Assembly (NCBI GenBank): GCA_041399155.1
Contig: JAWKTI010000001.1
Location: 248,001 to 312,000 of the forward strand
Length of the DNA stretch: 64,000 nt
Reading direction: 5' to 3'
Source: Zavarzinella sp.
Lineage (GTDB): Bacteria; Planctomycetota; Planctomycetia; Gemmatales; Gemmataceae
The position numbers and the translations under genes were made by a program. Below are positions 35,639 to 44,619 of this stretch, piece after piece. Positions within the stretch are counted from its first letter, which is position 1, and the number at the start of each line of letters is the position of its first letter. The notes under the pieces are model-generated. The model made no database searches and was not told the origin of the DNA. It saw only the letters and a program-made list of their open reading frames with translations.

Positions 35639-38600
35639 TTATGGCTCCTCTGGGGTGGGACTGGGACGTGGCATACTGATAATGGGCTTCAGAAAGTCGG
35701 GATTGACCAGATAATAGGTGCGGCGGCCTTTCGGTAAGTCCCCATCAATTAAGACTTTATCGCGTTTCTGTAAGATTTCTGTCAGCACCGCCAGCGTCTG
35801 TCGATATTCTGAAACTCGGTGCCGCACCGCAATGAGTTTTTGCTGTTCTTCCACCGTGGGGTGCTGCTTCCGATCCATTTCCGAAAGCAACGTGCGGTAA
35901 TTCTGCCATTCCTGCGAATATTTGTTCCACGCTTCTGCCATGCGCAGGCGTTCGTGGCTGATCGCTTCCGCTTCACCCAGAATCCGAATCGCTTCTTCTT
36001 CCGCCTGACTTCGTTTGCGGGTGGCCAGCGAATTCGCTTCGTTCAGTTTTTGCTGCTTTTCCTGAATTGCGGTCGCCACGCGGTGAAAACTGGCCACCAC
36101 CTCCTGTGGGGGGTGAATATCGTGGATCGTCAGCCCTTCCAGACGAATCCCCAGGCCATTTTCATGAATTTTCTTTAATCTTTGCTGCACCTGCACCAAT
36201 ACTTCCGTTTCAATCGTCAGGCGTTCAGTGGTCAGAAGTTCTACAAACGTGCGACTGGCGATGATTTCCCGAATCACACTTTCCAGCGTGGAACGCACCA
36301 CGGGCACAATATCTTCGGAAACCTGGAGAAACTGGGTAGGCTGGTGAATCTGAAAGCGGAGATTCGCTGCCATGTCCAGCAGGTAGCCATCACCCGTGAT
36401 CATTGTGGATTCATCATTCATCCGTTGCGACTGGGACTGGTGGGCAGAATCCCACGTGAAGCCGCTTGCGGATTGTTCGGAGCGGTAGCCTAACTCCACC
36501 ACACGGATTTCCTGTGGGCGAAGAAAGGTACAACGATCGATCGGATAGGGTGCGATCCAGTGCAGACCGGGTGACAGTTCATGTTCATAGCGGCCAAAGC
36601 GTTGCACCACAGCCACTTCCGCAGGTGGGACAATGGTAATACCAGTCCCAAGCCAGACAAGCACCAGAATGGGCACCACCCATTTGAGGACGCGACGCCA
36701 TTGGTGGCTGATCCAGTGCAGCAGATCATCCAGTTGTAACGAACTGATCATCAGATCCACCCGCTGCACCTGGTGGGAAACCTGGGTTCCAAAACGGGAC
36801 AATCGTGGGCGTTCGAACAACAACAGACGCATCGAATTGGCCAGCACCGCCAGCGAAGCCAATTGGTGATAAATCACACCCACCAGTGGGGCATCGGCAA
36901 GTCCGGCTTTGCCTGAATAGAGCAACGGCCAGAGGAAACCTGTCAGCAGCACCCCCACCAGATTCAGGCCAATGGCGAACCAGAGAATATTCTGGCGAAT
37001 GATCGTAAGTGTTTGTTTGGAAAGACGATACAGCAACGGCAGGTGGCGTAACGGATCGCCCAACAGGACAATCGATCCCGCTTCCGCTGCCACATCGGTA
37101 CCAGAACCTACGGCAAGCCCCACCCCCGCGTGGGCTAACGCTGGGGCATCGTTAATGCCATCGCCCACGTAGGCTGTTGTGGCAGGGGTTACGATCCGAT
37201 TTGCCTTGTCCAGTGGCAGGAGTTCCGCCTCGAACGAGACGATATTCAAATCATTAGCCAATCGTTCAACTGGACCACGTCGATCCCCACTGAGAATCTG
37301 AAACTGCTCGATTCCTGCGGTCCGCAATTCTGCCACCACATCGTGTGCGGAAGGTCGGGTGGTATCGCTGGCCGTCAGCATCCCGAGCACCTGTCCTTGC
37401 CGAGCGACCAGCACCACAGTGTGGCCACGTTCATCCCACTGAGCTAGCTGTGCGGCAAATTCTGGCGGCAACGCAATCTGGTGCTGGCTGAGAAATCGCA
37501 CATTGCCAATCAGAACGGGCAAGCCATCGACTTGTGACTGAACTCCCCCACCTGGGGAAGCCTGAAAATCACTGGTCGTGGGCAGTGACAAGCCACGTTC
37601 TTTGGCTGCGTGCATGATCGCACGAGCGAACGGGTGCTCGCTGTTCTGTTCCACTGCTGCCGCCAATGCCAGCAGGCGATCTTCGCTAACTCCTTGCGTG
37701 ATAATGGTTTGCAGCGAAAGCTGCCCGGTGGTCAGTGTGCCGGTTTTGTCAAAGGCGATCATCTTCACCTGGGCAAACTGCTCCAGAGCCGCAGCACTTT
37801 TGACCAGAATGCCCGTGCCTGCCAATCGCCCGAGTGCGGCAACCATGGCCGCAGGTGTGGCTAAAATTAACGCACAGGGACAGGCCACCACCAGCACCCC
37901 TAATGTGGGGTACAAGCTTTGGCGTGCGGCCAATTTTAATGATAATCGACTTTCTGCAGGCCCAAACCAGCCTGCGTGGTAGACCAGGTTTCCCAAAAAT
38001 GCGAAAACGGTAACACCAAGTAATACCGGAAGAAACCATTTGGCAATGCGATCTGCCTGCCGTACCACCTGTGGGCGATCCTGCAGGGCTTTGGCGGTAA
38101 ATTCGATGATTTTGCCCGCGAATGTATCGCCCTTAACCGACCCCACTTCCACAATGAGCATGCCGTTCTGGTTCAGGCAGCCTGCCAGAACGGTATCGCC
38201 CACCGTCACTTCACGTGGGAGCGATTCTCCAGTCAGTGGGCTGGTATCCAGCGTGGAAAAACCTTCCAGCACCAACCCATCCACGGGCACTTTTTTGCCC
38301 GGTTTGATCCGTACGTGATCACCCACCTGCAGGGTGTCGGTTTCAACCGCAACATCTTCCCCATCAACGATCTTCCAGCATTTTCTGGGGAACACTTCCA
38401 CCAGTTTGCGAATACCCGCCTGGGTGCGATCGTAGGTAAATGCCTCCAGACACTCGCCAATCATCGCAATGATCACTACCTCGGCAGCAATCAGCGGTTC
38501 ATTCATCAGCAGTGCGGCGATACAGGCGATTGCCACTGCCAGATCCGCACCAAGGCGGCCAGCAAAGAGGGAATCGAGTGAACCGTACAGGATGCGAGCC

Positions 38601-38812
38601 CCACCCAGCACGGCGGCAAGCAACGCATACCGCAGCCCGAAAAGGGTGTTCTGCACCTGGGGTAAATCAAGGCCAAGCTGAGCAGACCAGCCCGCGATCA
38701 TTGGGTATTGATCGCGCAGAATCAGCCCCACCAGCAGTGCGGTCAGGGCATACAGGCCCGTGCTGGAAGATCGGGTAAAAACCGAATCGGCGTAGCTGAT
38801 TTCGCGATGCAT
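35639..38812 (-). CDS. Metal P-type ATPase fused to HflK-like SPFH domain
   Basis: A single uninterrupted protein of about 1057 residues. Residues 1-690 are a P1B-type metal ATPase: TGESLP near 190, the metal-site CPC in VACPCALILATP near 309, phosphorylated Asp in DKTGTLT near 353, SEHPFA, and GDGINDAPAL near 549. No N-terminal metal-binding domain is seen. A new membrane helix near 704 (WVVPILVLVWLGTGITIV) opens an HflK-like SPFH domain with RFGRYEHELSPGLHWIAP and a C-terminal coiled coil. HflC follows. The fusion suggests that metal export and FtsH control are physically linked. ATG 38812 is chosen over GTG 38821. Confidence 0.88.
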   Translation of the reverse strand: MHREISYADSVFTRSSSTGLYALTALLVGLILRDQYPMIAGWSAQLGLDLPQVQNTLFGLRYALLAAVLGGARILYGSLDSLFAGRLGADLAVAIACIAALLMNEPLIAAEVVIIAMIGECLEAFTYDRTQAGIRKLVEVFPRKCWKIVDGEDVAVETDTLQVGDHVRIKPGKKVPVDGLVLEGFSTLDTSPLTGESLPREVTVGDTVLAGCLNQNGMLIVEVGSVKGDTFAGKIIEFTAKALQDRPQVVRQADRIAKWFLPVLLGVTVFAFLGNLVYHAGWFGPAESRLSLKLAARQSLYPTLGVLVVACPCALILATPAAMVAALGRLAGTGILVKSAAALEQFAQVKMIAFDKTGTLTTGQLSLQTIITQGVSEDRLLALAAAVEQNSEHPFARAIMHAAKERGLSLPTTSDFQASPGGGVQSQVDGLPVLIGNVRFLSQHQIALPPEFAAQLAQWDERGHTVVLVARQGQVLGMLTASDTTRPSAHDVVAELRTAGIEQFQILSGDRRGPVERLANDLNIVSFEAELLPLDKANRIVTPATTAYVGDGINDAPALAHAGVGLAVGSGTDVAAEAGSIVLLGDPLRHLPLLYRLSKQTLTIIRQNILWFAIGLNLVGVLLTGFLWPLLYSGKAGLADAPLVGVIYHQLASLAVLANSMRLLLFERPRLSRFGTQVSHQVQRVDLMISSLQLDDLLHWISHQWRRVLKWVVPILVLVWLGTGITIVPPAEVAVVQRFGRYEHELSPGLHWIAPYPIDRCTFLRPQEIRVVELGYRSEQSASGFTWDSAHQSQSQRMNDESTMITGDGYLLDMAANLRFQIHQPTQFLQVSEDIVPVVRSTLESVIREIIASRTFVELLTTERLTIETEVLVQVQQRLKKIHENGLGIRLEGLTIHDIHPPQEVVASFHRVATAIQEKQQKLNEANSLATRKRSQAEEEAIRILGEAEAISHERLRMAEAWNKYSQEWQNYRTLLSEMDRKQHPTVEEQQKLIAVRHRVSEYRQTLAVLTEILQKRDKVLIDGDLPKGRRTYYLVNPDFLKPIISMPRPSPTPEEP

Positions 38813-38879
38813 CGATCCCACAGTGGCGAAGTTTGAGGCGGTTATATTGGTTTAGGGATTTCCCCGCCGAAGAGATGAA

Positions 38880-39294
38880 GAAACCGTTTAGAACCCACCG
38901 AACAAGAGTGTTCCCGTGGAAGCGGGAATCCAAGGCGATATCTTGAATTATCAACAGTAATTCGATACCCACCAGAACCGTCATTCCCGCGCAGGCGGGA
39001 ATCCAGTTCAAAAAGACCGAACTATTTAGAAACCACCGAACAAGAGTGTTCCCGCAGGCGGGAATCCAGGGCGATCTCTTCAATTATCACCAGTAATCCG
39101 AAGCCCCACCAGAACGTCATTCCCACGCAGGCGGGAAATCCAGTTCACGAAGCCCGAACTATAACCAGCATCTGAATGAATCCAACAACGTCATTCCCGC
39201 GAAGGCGGGAATCCAGTTCTGGAAACCCGAACTATAACCAGCATCTGAATGAATCCAACAACGTCATTCCCGCGAAGGCGGGAATCCAGGATGT
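38880..39294. repeat. Array of REP-type palindromes
   Basis: At least six copies of the CATTCCCGCGNAGGCGGGAA-type palindrome with flanks (TCCAGTTC, CGTCATT) lie in about 400 bases, some inside longer direct repeats (a unit of about 72 bp occurs twice at 39150-39290). The stretch 38822-39473 has no gene; it separates the ATPase gene from the macro-domain cassette. Confidence 0.85.
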
Positions 39295-39473
39295 TTTGTG
39301 TCCTGATTGTTTCTAAATCGTAGTCCGGTTTTTTCATAGCACCCCATGAAACTACAGACTAAACTGTATAGTAATGAGGGCGTCCCTCATCTTCCGCTTT
39401 TGCACGTATCGGTCCAGTACACACAAAAAGTGAGAGACAGAATCTTTGACAGCATAGAAATCAATTCGATTTA

Positions 39474-40128
39474 ATGATAGTTATGCGGCTGAACATCGTC
39501 CTTGCATCTGTCGAATCGGAACTCGCGGAAGCGTGGGAGCGGTTCTGCGCCCAACTTGAAGGCGTCACCGTCCATCGCGGGTCGATTCTCGATGTTCATT
39601 GCGATGCAATTGTCAGTCCGGCCAACAGTTTCGGGTTCATGGATGGAGGTATCGACCATCTGTACTCGCAACATTTCGGATGGCAAGTACAACGTCGGCT
39701 GCAGGACACCATTCGGACACGACACCACGGTGAGCTGGTTGTCGGTCAGGCAGAGATAATTCCTACGGACGATGCTCGCATTCCATTCGTAATCGCAGCG
39801 CCCACGATGCGCGTGCCGATGATTCTTCGCGATACGGTAAATCCGTATCTCGCTGCACGCGCGGGCGCTCCTGCTGATTAAGCATCAGCGTTTCGTCGAT
39901 GGTCCATTCGCCGGTGAACCGGTAGCGAGCGTCGTGCGTACGGTTGCCTTTCCGGGCCTCGGAACGGGTGTCGGCAAAGTTGGCCCGAACATCTGTGCTC
40001 GGCAGGTCGGAGCAGCAATCGAGGAAGTCGTGCTTGAGCGTGGGACATTCCCGCAGACATGGGCAGACGCACAATCGCGTCATCAACTTTTGTATGGCGA
40101 TCGCTTCCGGGATCTGCAGCGAGAATAA
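39474..40128 (+). pseudogene. Macro-domain protein with frameshift
   Basis: The N-terminal part shows a macro domain (ADP-ribose binding): GSILDVHCDAIVSPANSFG with DGGID. The frame ends at 39879, but a one-base shift in the CGCGCGGGCGC stretch near 39860 continues into LLLIKHQRFVDGPFAG, VAFPGLGTGVGKVGP and a stop at 40128. An extra base is the simplest cause. The intact protein would be about 217 residues. Its TAA lies in GAATAAC, an attC-like inverse core, as in the other cassette genes. Confidence 0.7.
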
Positions 40129-40246
40129 CGGATTACCGGACAGCCGCATAACCAAACGCGGCAATGGATCGGACCCGAGTTGTGCGTTCTGGTAAACTCA
40201 ACTTTGGTTGGCGCGGTGCCGGCCATTGAACTTTGATCTGTTAAGC
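40123..40246 (+). other. attC-like site F
   Basis: It runs from GAATAAC (holding the macro gene stop) to GTTAAGC, a perfect GTTRRRY core. Inside, CAATGGATCGG can pair with CCGGCCATTG. A second possible inverse core, GCATAAC, lies at 40146. Orientation is opposite to sites A, C and E. Confidence 0.5.
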
Positions 40247-40261
40247 CGGGCCTGCGGCTGA

Positions 40262-40380
40262 CTTAACGAGTCCGCAATTGAGCATATACTAAAGGTGACT
40301 GCCGCAAGCGGCCTAACCAGCGATTGGAGCAGGAATCACTTCGTATGCGTTCCGCGACTTTGCATAATCGCGGACCATTA
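40262..40380 (+). repeat. Cassette-border palindromic module, copy F (inverted)
   Basis: It matches copies A-E in the opposite orientation: outer arms GTCCGCAATTGAGCA and TGCATAATCGCGGACC, both internal hairpins, and the linker GTTAAGC...CTTAAC before it (40240-40267). It ends 15 bases before the ATG of the VOC-domain gene. Confidence 0.8.
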
Positions 40381-40395
40381 TAGCAGGAGCGGCTG

Positions 40396-40995
40396 ATGGC
40401 GACGATACAGCAAGTACAGCCCGTCCTCATGTCACGCGACGTTGAAGCGTCCATCTACTACTACGCGAAGCTCGGATTCAAACTCATATTCCGCGACGAT
40501 CCCGACCGCGTCAGGTATGCCGGCGTACGTCGCGACGGCATCGATCTGCACCTGCAATTGCACGATGCGAAGGAATGGGACGTTCCCTACGACCGCCCCA
40601 CGTACCGATTTGTCGTGGACGATGTCGATCAACTTTATGCGGAGTTTTGCAAGCTGGGGATTCTTACGGACATCTCCGACCTGCGAGACACGCCGTGGGG
40701 AACTCGCGAATTTCACGTCCGCGACCCCGATCGAAATGGCTTGCAGTTTTACCGCGACCTGTTGGCTCAATTGGTGATGGCTCTACGACGACTCACCGAC
40801 CTGCCTGTGCGTGACTGCCAAGCCGTACTCCGTGACCACGGAGGAGACATCGTCCGGGCGGTCGAGTGGATGCTCGCCCAACGGTGGTTCGGGTATCCGC
40901 CGGCGGTAGTGTGGGCAAGACTGCGTGAGGAACTGGCCGCCGGCGGGATCGGCGGGAAAGTATTTCCTGGCGAGTCTGGACACGCTGACCCATGA
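40396..40995 (+). CDS. VOC-domain protein with UBA-like C-terminus
   Basis: Residues 1-125 form a glyoxalase/bleomycin-resistance (VOC) domain: VQPVLMSRDVEASIYYYAKL, then DGIDLHLQLHD and the C-terminal strand FHVRDPDRNGLQFYRDL. The remaining 75 residues (LRRLTDLPVRDCQAVLRDHG, GDIVRAVEWML) resemble the UBA-like helical fold of EF-Ts and NAC. The ATG follows AGGAG. The 3' end abuts a truncated minus-strand gene, so the tail may come from recombination; but VOC proteins usually end at FYRDL, and the join is in frame. Confidence 0.65.
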   Translation: MATIQQVQPVLMSRDVEASIYYYAKLGFKLIFRDDPDRVRYAGVRRDGIDLHLQLHDAKEWDVPYDRPTYRFVVDDVDQLYAEFCKLGILTDISDLRDTPWGTREFHVRDPDRNGLQFYRDLLAQLVMALRRLTDLPVRDCQAVLRDHGGDIVRAVEWMLAQRWFGYPPAVVWARLREELAAGGIGGKVFPGESGHADP

Positions 40996-42292
40996 ACTCC
41001 CGCTGCAGCCATTGCAGGAACGGTGTGAGCAATAATCGATGCCTCATCACCTGTGCCTGCAGCAGCAGTTGCTTTGATGTACTCTGTAATACTCTGAGGA
41101 AAAACTTCTAACGGAACTGGTAAGCAACCTGATCCATTCTCATCTGTAGCTGTTGGTAACTGGAACAGGTCTGTTTTCGCTGCAATATTTGTGATTCCTG
41201 TTTTCTTCCAGCCATTGCTCAGTGGCCATCTTCTCCAGTCCGCAAGATCACCCTTGGGCGGAAGATAAGGTAGCATTAGAATTTTCACTGGGGTTTCTGA
41301 GTCCAACCCTTTCAGAATGGTTGCCCCCTGATTCACATACTTCTGACCTGGCTCATCGTTATCAGGCAGGAACCAGACTTCCTTCTCTGTCAGTGGACTC
41401 CAGTCAGTTTTGCTGGCAGCTTGAGATCCCCCGATACTGGTAGTAGCGGTGAATCCCAACTCAATTGCGGCATCAGCTGCTTTTTCCCCTTCGCACACAA
41501 CAACGATTTGGGCATTTTCCAGAGAAGGCAATTTGTACAGTGGTCGTAGCTGTCCTTTCGGCAACCCGAGGCGCCATAAGCCATCCTTCCACTTTGAAAC
41601 CGGACGAATATCTTTCGATGCTTGTCCATCAACAGTATCCCACCGGTAAACGGAAAACACTGTGTTGCCACGTAGATTCTGATACTCCCAGAAAAAATCA
41701 GCAGACCTACCGTATTCTCGAAGTCCAAAACGATCTGCCGCTTCCTGGGCAGTTCTGAATCCTGGGGTCTGATTCTTCGACTTGTCTGGAGCAAAAGATT
41801 GCTTGGCCAATTGATGTCGTGGCTTCAATTTACTTTTTGGTGTGGGTTTACCAGAAACAGCATCCGGAAATAAAGTATTCATTCTAAACCAAAATCAGTT
41901 TGAAATTCGGTGTTTCTGGTATTGTTTGATCCAACCGCGGCTAACGCCGTCGGCTCACAAACCGTCATTCCCGCGAAGGCGGGAAACCAGTACTAAACAC
42001 TTGAGTTGGCAACTCAACATCATTTTCTGTGAGCCGACGGTAGCCGCGGTTTGCTTGATAGGCGTTAAACCACCGATTTTCAAATGAAATTGGGTTTAAG
42101 CCCCATGGCTGCGACAATCTCCTTTACCTCGCATCCTGCATGGCAATGCAACAACACCTTGCCATCATCGGTTTCTTTGATCGACAGACCGGGGGTGTAG
42201 TCATTATGTGCCGGACAACATGCTTTCCAATTCTTATTGTCAGTCGTCTGGACTTCATTCAATCCGTCCAGAACGGTATCAATCGGTTTCAT
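40996..42292 (-). pseudogene. CHC2/Toprim primase-like replication gene, split by a MITE and truncated
   Basis: The 5' part (from 42292) has a CHC2-type zinc finger: ACCPAHNDYTPGLSI and HCHAGCEVKEIV. The 3' part has a Toprim-like domain (VVVCEGEKAADAAIELGF, WFLPDNDEPGQKYVNQG) and the start of a DUF3987-like helicase region (ASIIAHTVPAMAAAG). Removing the 210-bp MITE and one TA joins them in frame as AAMGLRMNTLFPD. The C-terminal part is lost at about 40996. Such genes belong to phage satellites or plasmids. ATGA coupling links it to the HTH gene upstream. Confidence 0.75.
41887..42096. mobile_element. MITE with IS630-related ends
   Basis: A 210-bp element flanked by TA. Its left end (AACCAAAATCAGTTTGAAAT) differs from the IS630 left end at only two of about 30 positions; the right end is a weaker match. 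A second inverted repeat lies inside (AACCGCGGCTA ... CCGTCGGCTCACA at both sides), and a REP palindrome is at the centre (41963-41990). It has no gene, so it would need the IS630 transposase in trans. Confidence 0.8.
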
Positions 42293-42516
42293 TTTGCCTC
42301 CTCTGTCATGGGGGTCATGTTGGTTTCAAGGAATTTTCTCAGATCCTCAACCAGATACAGGGAAGTTGAATTTTTTCCTCCGGGTAGTTTCACACGGCGA
42401 ATTTTGCTTTGTTTCGTTAACTCGAATAACTTCCGTTGGCTGATCCCTAACATCGCTGCTGCCTCTCTCGGTCGTACTGAGAGCTGTAGAAGCGAAATAC
42501 GATTATTTTTCATCAT
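42289..42516 (-). CDS. Small HTH protein, AlpA/excisionase type
   Basis: A 75-residue protein with a MerR-like or excisionase helix-turn-helix: RPREAAAMLGISQRKLFELT followed by KIRRVKLPGG and LYLVEDLRKFL. In satellites and integrative elements such proteins act as excisionase or regulator. Its TGA overlaps the ATG of the primase-like gene. ATG codons at 42516 and 42513 are both possible after AAAGGAC. Confidence 0.8.
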   Translation of the reverse strand: MMKNNRISLLQLSVRPREAAAMLGISQRKLFELTKQSKIRRVKLPGGKNSTSLYLVEDLRKFLETNMTPMTEEAK

Positions 42517-42594
42517 GTCCTTTTACCTGTTTAAATCCAAAATTTCTCGTCAGTACCATCGTTCAAAACTTGGTTTGAACGAGGACTAGTTTCA

Positions 42595-42810
42595 TCATTC
42601 GGCCTGCATGTCAGGCCAGGCTACTGCGACTACATCTGATTCATGTCCAGATGCAGTCGATTGTGCCTCATCATTGCGTTGACCAAACAGACAGTTCTTT
42701 CTGAACTGTTCGGGCCAACGGTTCTGTACGTCAAGCAATCGGGCTAAACTGGTTCCCGAAAGTGAATCGGGCCAACCAGGTACCCTTCGCAAAGATGCTG
42801 CCGAAGACAC
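42595..42810 (-). CDS. Hypothetical protein, 71 aa
   Basis: A small frame starting at GTG, with SLSGTSLARLLDVQNRWPEQ near the middle. It is on the same strand as the HTH and primase-like genes, 78 bases upstream, and could be part of that mobile module. No family or firm ribosome site is seen. Confidence 0.35.
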   Translation of the reverse strand: MSSAASLRRVPGWPDSLSGTSLARLLDVQNRWPEQFRKNCLFGQRNDEAQSTASGHESDVVAVAWPDMQAE

Positions 42811-43179
42811 AACTCCTCAGTTTCGAGACAGTTGTTAGCGCAAGTATCGCGCGATTAAAATGATCCAGATAACTGCCAATTATCTGTGGTGAATTGAGTG
42901 CACCAATATCTATCAGGCCATGTTCATGCTGATAGACAGTATCCGTTGATTATTACCTCCTTTACCGTTTATTCAGTAGCGCTGGCAGCGTACTGCGTCT
43001 TCAATTATGGGTACAGTTCAGCACTCCCTGTGAAGCAGCACTTTCCTGTTGACCGTTCCCGATGGATGCCCCCGCTTGGTCAGGGTTTCCAATTCTTTAA
43101 CAACTCCAATACCTCCTTTTTGATTCTGATTGTCGTTTGATCATCTTCGATAAACTTCGAAGGTCTAATGTCAGAGTTA
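42811..43179. other. No convincing gene
   Basis: This stretch between the small hypothetical gene and IS630 copy 2 holds no supported gene. On the minus strand AAAGGAGGT at about 43107-43115 is a strong ribosome-site match, but the frames behind it are short (7 to 30 codons) and lack a good start. Confidence 0.5.
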
Positions 43180-44382
43180 AACCTAAATCAGATTGAAAAT
43201 CGGAGTTTTTCCGCTTGAGGATCGACTTCAAATCTTGGCCACAGTCTTTTAATTATTTCATCCGGAGTTTCATTCAATGTATCGATGAATCCTTTGCAAG
43301 CGTCGAACAAGTCACGCAAGGTTGCAAAACAACAATGTTGCGTGACCTCTTCACGCATCCATTTCCATAACCCTTCAATGGGATTGAAATCGGGACTATA
43401 ACTGGGCAAAACTACTATTTCGATGTCCAACTCGCTGGCTTTGGTTCGAACGAACTTCGCCTTGTGCCAAGGTGCTCCATCCCAAATTACCACAACACGT
43501 CGACCTTGTCTTTCTACCCAATCGTTCACTCGGTGCAAAAATTCAGCCGTGTTTTCCTTGTTGCATTTGCCTTCGTTCCAGATCAAACATGCACCAGCAC
43601 TGAAATTGTAAGCACCATACCAGTTGATGCGATCGGACAGCGGAGGGCAATCACTCACTCGCCAAGCCGATTCTCCCTGCCACCAAGTATAGCCCAAGTC
43701 CATATCACGATGAAAATGGGATTCATCAATATAAATGATCACGATATCGCCGCGACACATTTGCTGGTACATATCCGCGAACTGTTTCAGGTATTCGGCC
43801 CGCTTTTCAGGGTCCCCTTGCCGAACAGTTTCTTGCATTTCTTCCAGCTCAATCCCGCTAATTGCAGGATCCGCCGCACGGTATTCCGAGATACATACCG
43901 CTGGAATTGACAACCGATCCAGTTGCACAACTTCCTGATCGTCCATCCGTGGCCTGGCAATTGGTGATCTACCGGATCGCTTTTCAGAACGGCATCAACG
44001 ATCTGCTCTATCTGCGACTGGACAAAAGGGGACATGGCCGCCAGTACGCCGATAAATCAAGGCGTCAGGTCCATGGTTGTTATATTTATGAACCCAGTTC
44101 AACAACACATCGTCGCAACGTCCAATTTCTGCGGCATAAGCAGTTGCGTTAGTGTGACCAAGAGCAAATTTGGTACAAAGCCATAAACCGCTCCCGAGTA
44201 CGAGGATGCTCGGATCTCAGAGCCAGGCGACGCAAATCATCGGTGGTTTGATTCCATTTAGTAGTGTTCGGTCGGATCATCCTTGATCTCCAAAGGTTGG
44301 TCGACTGCCTAGGTTGAACATTCTGACCAGCTTAACATAACTCACCAAATCTGTAAACACCGATTTTCAATCTGATTTTGCT
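43180..44382 (-). mobile_element. IS630-family insertion sequence, copy 2
   Basis: A 1203-bp copy of the element at 25140-26348 in reverse orientation, with the same terminal repeats and TA on both sides (43178-43179 and 44383-44384). It is nearly identical in sequence to copy 1 but has several small indels. It sits between the replication-gene module and the MoxR operon. Confidence 0.92.
43188..44280 (-). pseudogene. IS630 transposase, decayed copy
   Basis: Compared with copy 1: the C run at the OrfA/OrfB junction has four C instead of five; one A is missing in the GGCAAAGGGG stretch, shifting the frame after KKLFGKG; one T is added in OrfA (CAAATTTGC against CAAATTGC); and three bases are gone near WRKGESAW (now WQGESAW). 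The catalytic motifs IIYIDESHF, VVIWDGAPWHK and SPDFNPIE remain readable. It cannot make a full transposase. Confidence 0.85.
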
Positions 44383-44619
44383 TAGCGCAAAGCGGGTTCT
44401 GCGCAGGAGCTGTCGTAAAAACTTTCCTGGTACGAAAAATATTTTTTCAAGAGATCTTTTTGTCATTTCACCTAAAAATTCACCTCTTTTGCGTCATGTA
44501 CAGTGATGGGGAGTGCTTACCTTTTTCATGGTGCGGTTTTTCGTCTGTTTTGCCGTTCTTTGGTGATTTTTTCGGCTCAGATCCTAATCACTTTCTCACC
44601 CTAACTTCAGGAGTTTTTG

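Noticed and set aside
35423..38778. Several plus-strand frames of 60-134 codons
   Set aside because: All are antisense to the ATPase-HflK fusion and show no independent support.
34094..39294. CRISPR from the short GC palindromes
   Set aside because: Spacing and orientation vary and flanks are partly duplicated; this is the pattern of REP elements.
43105..43140. Leader peptide behind a strong AAAGGAGGT site on the minus strand
   Set aside because: The frames behind it are 7 codons or lack a standard start; no attenuator-like structure is evident.
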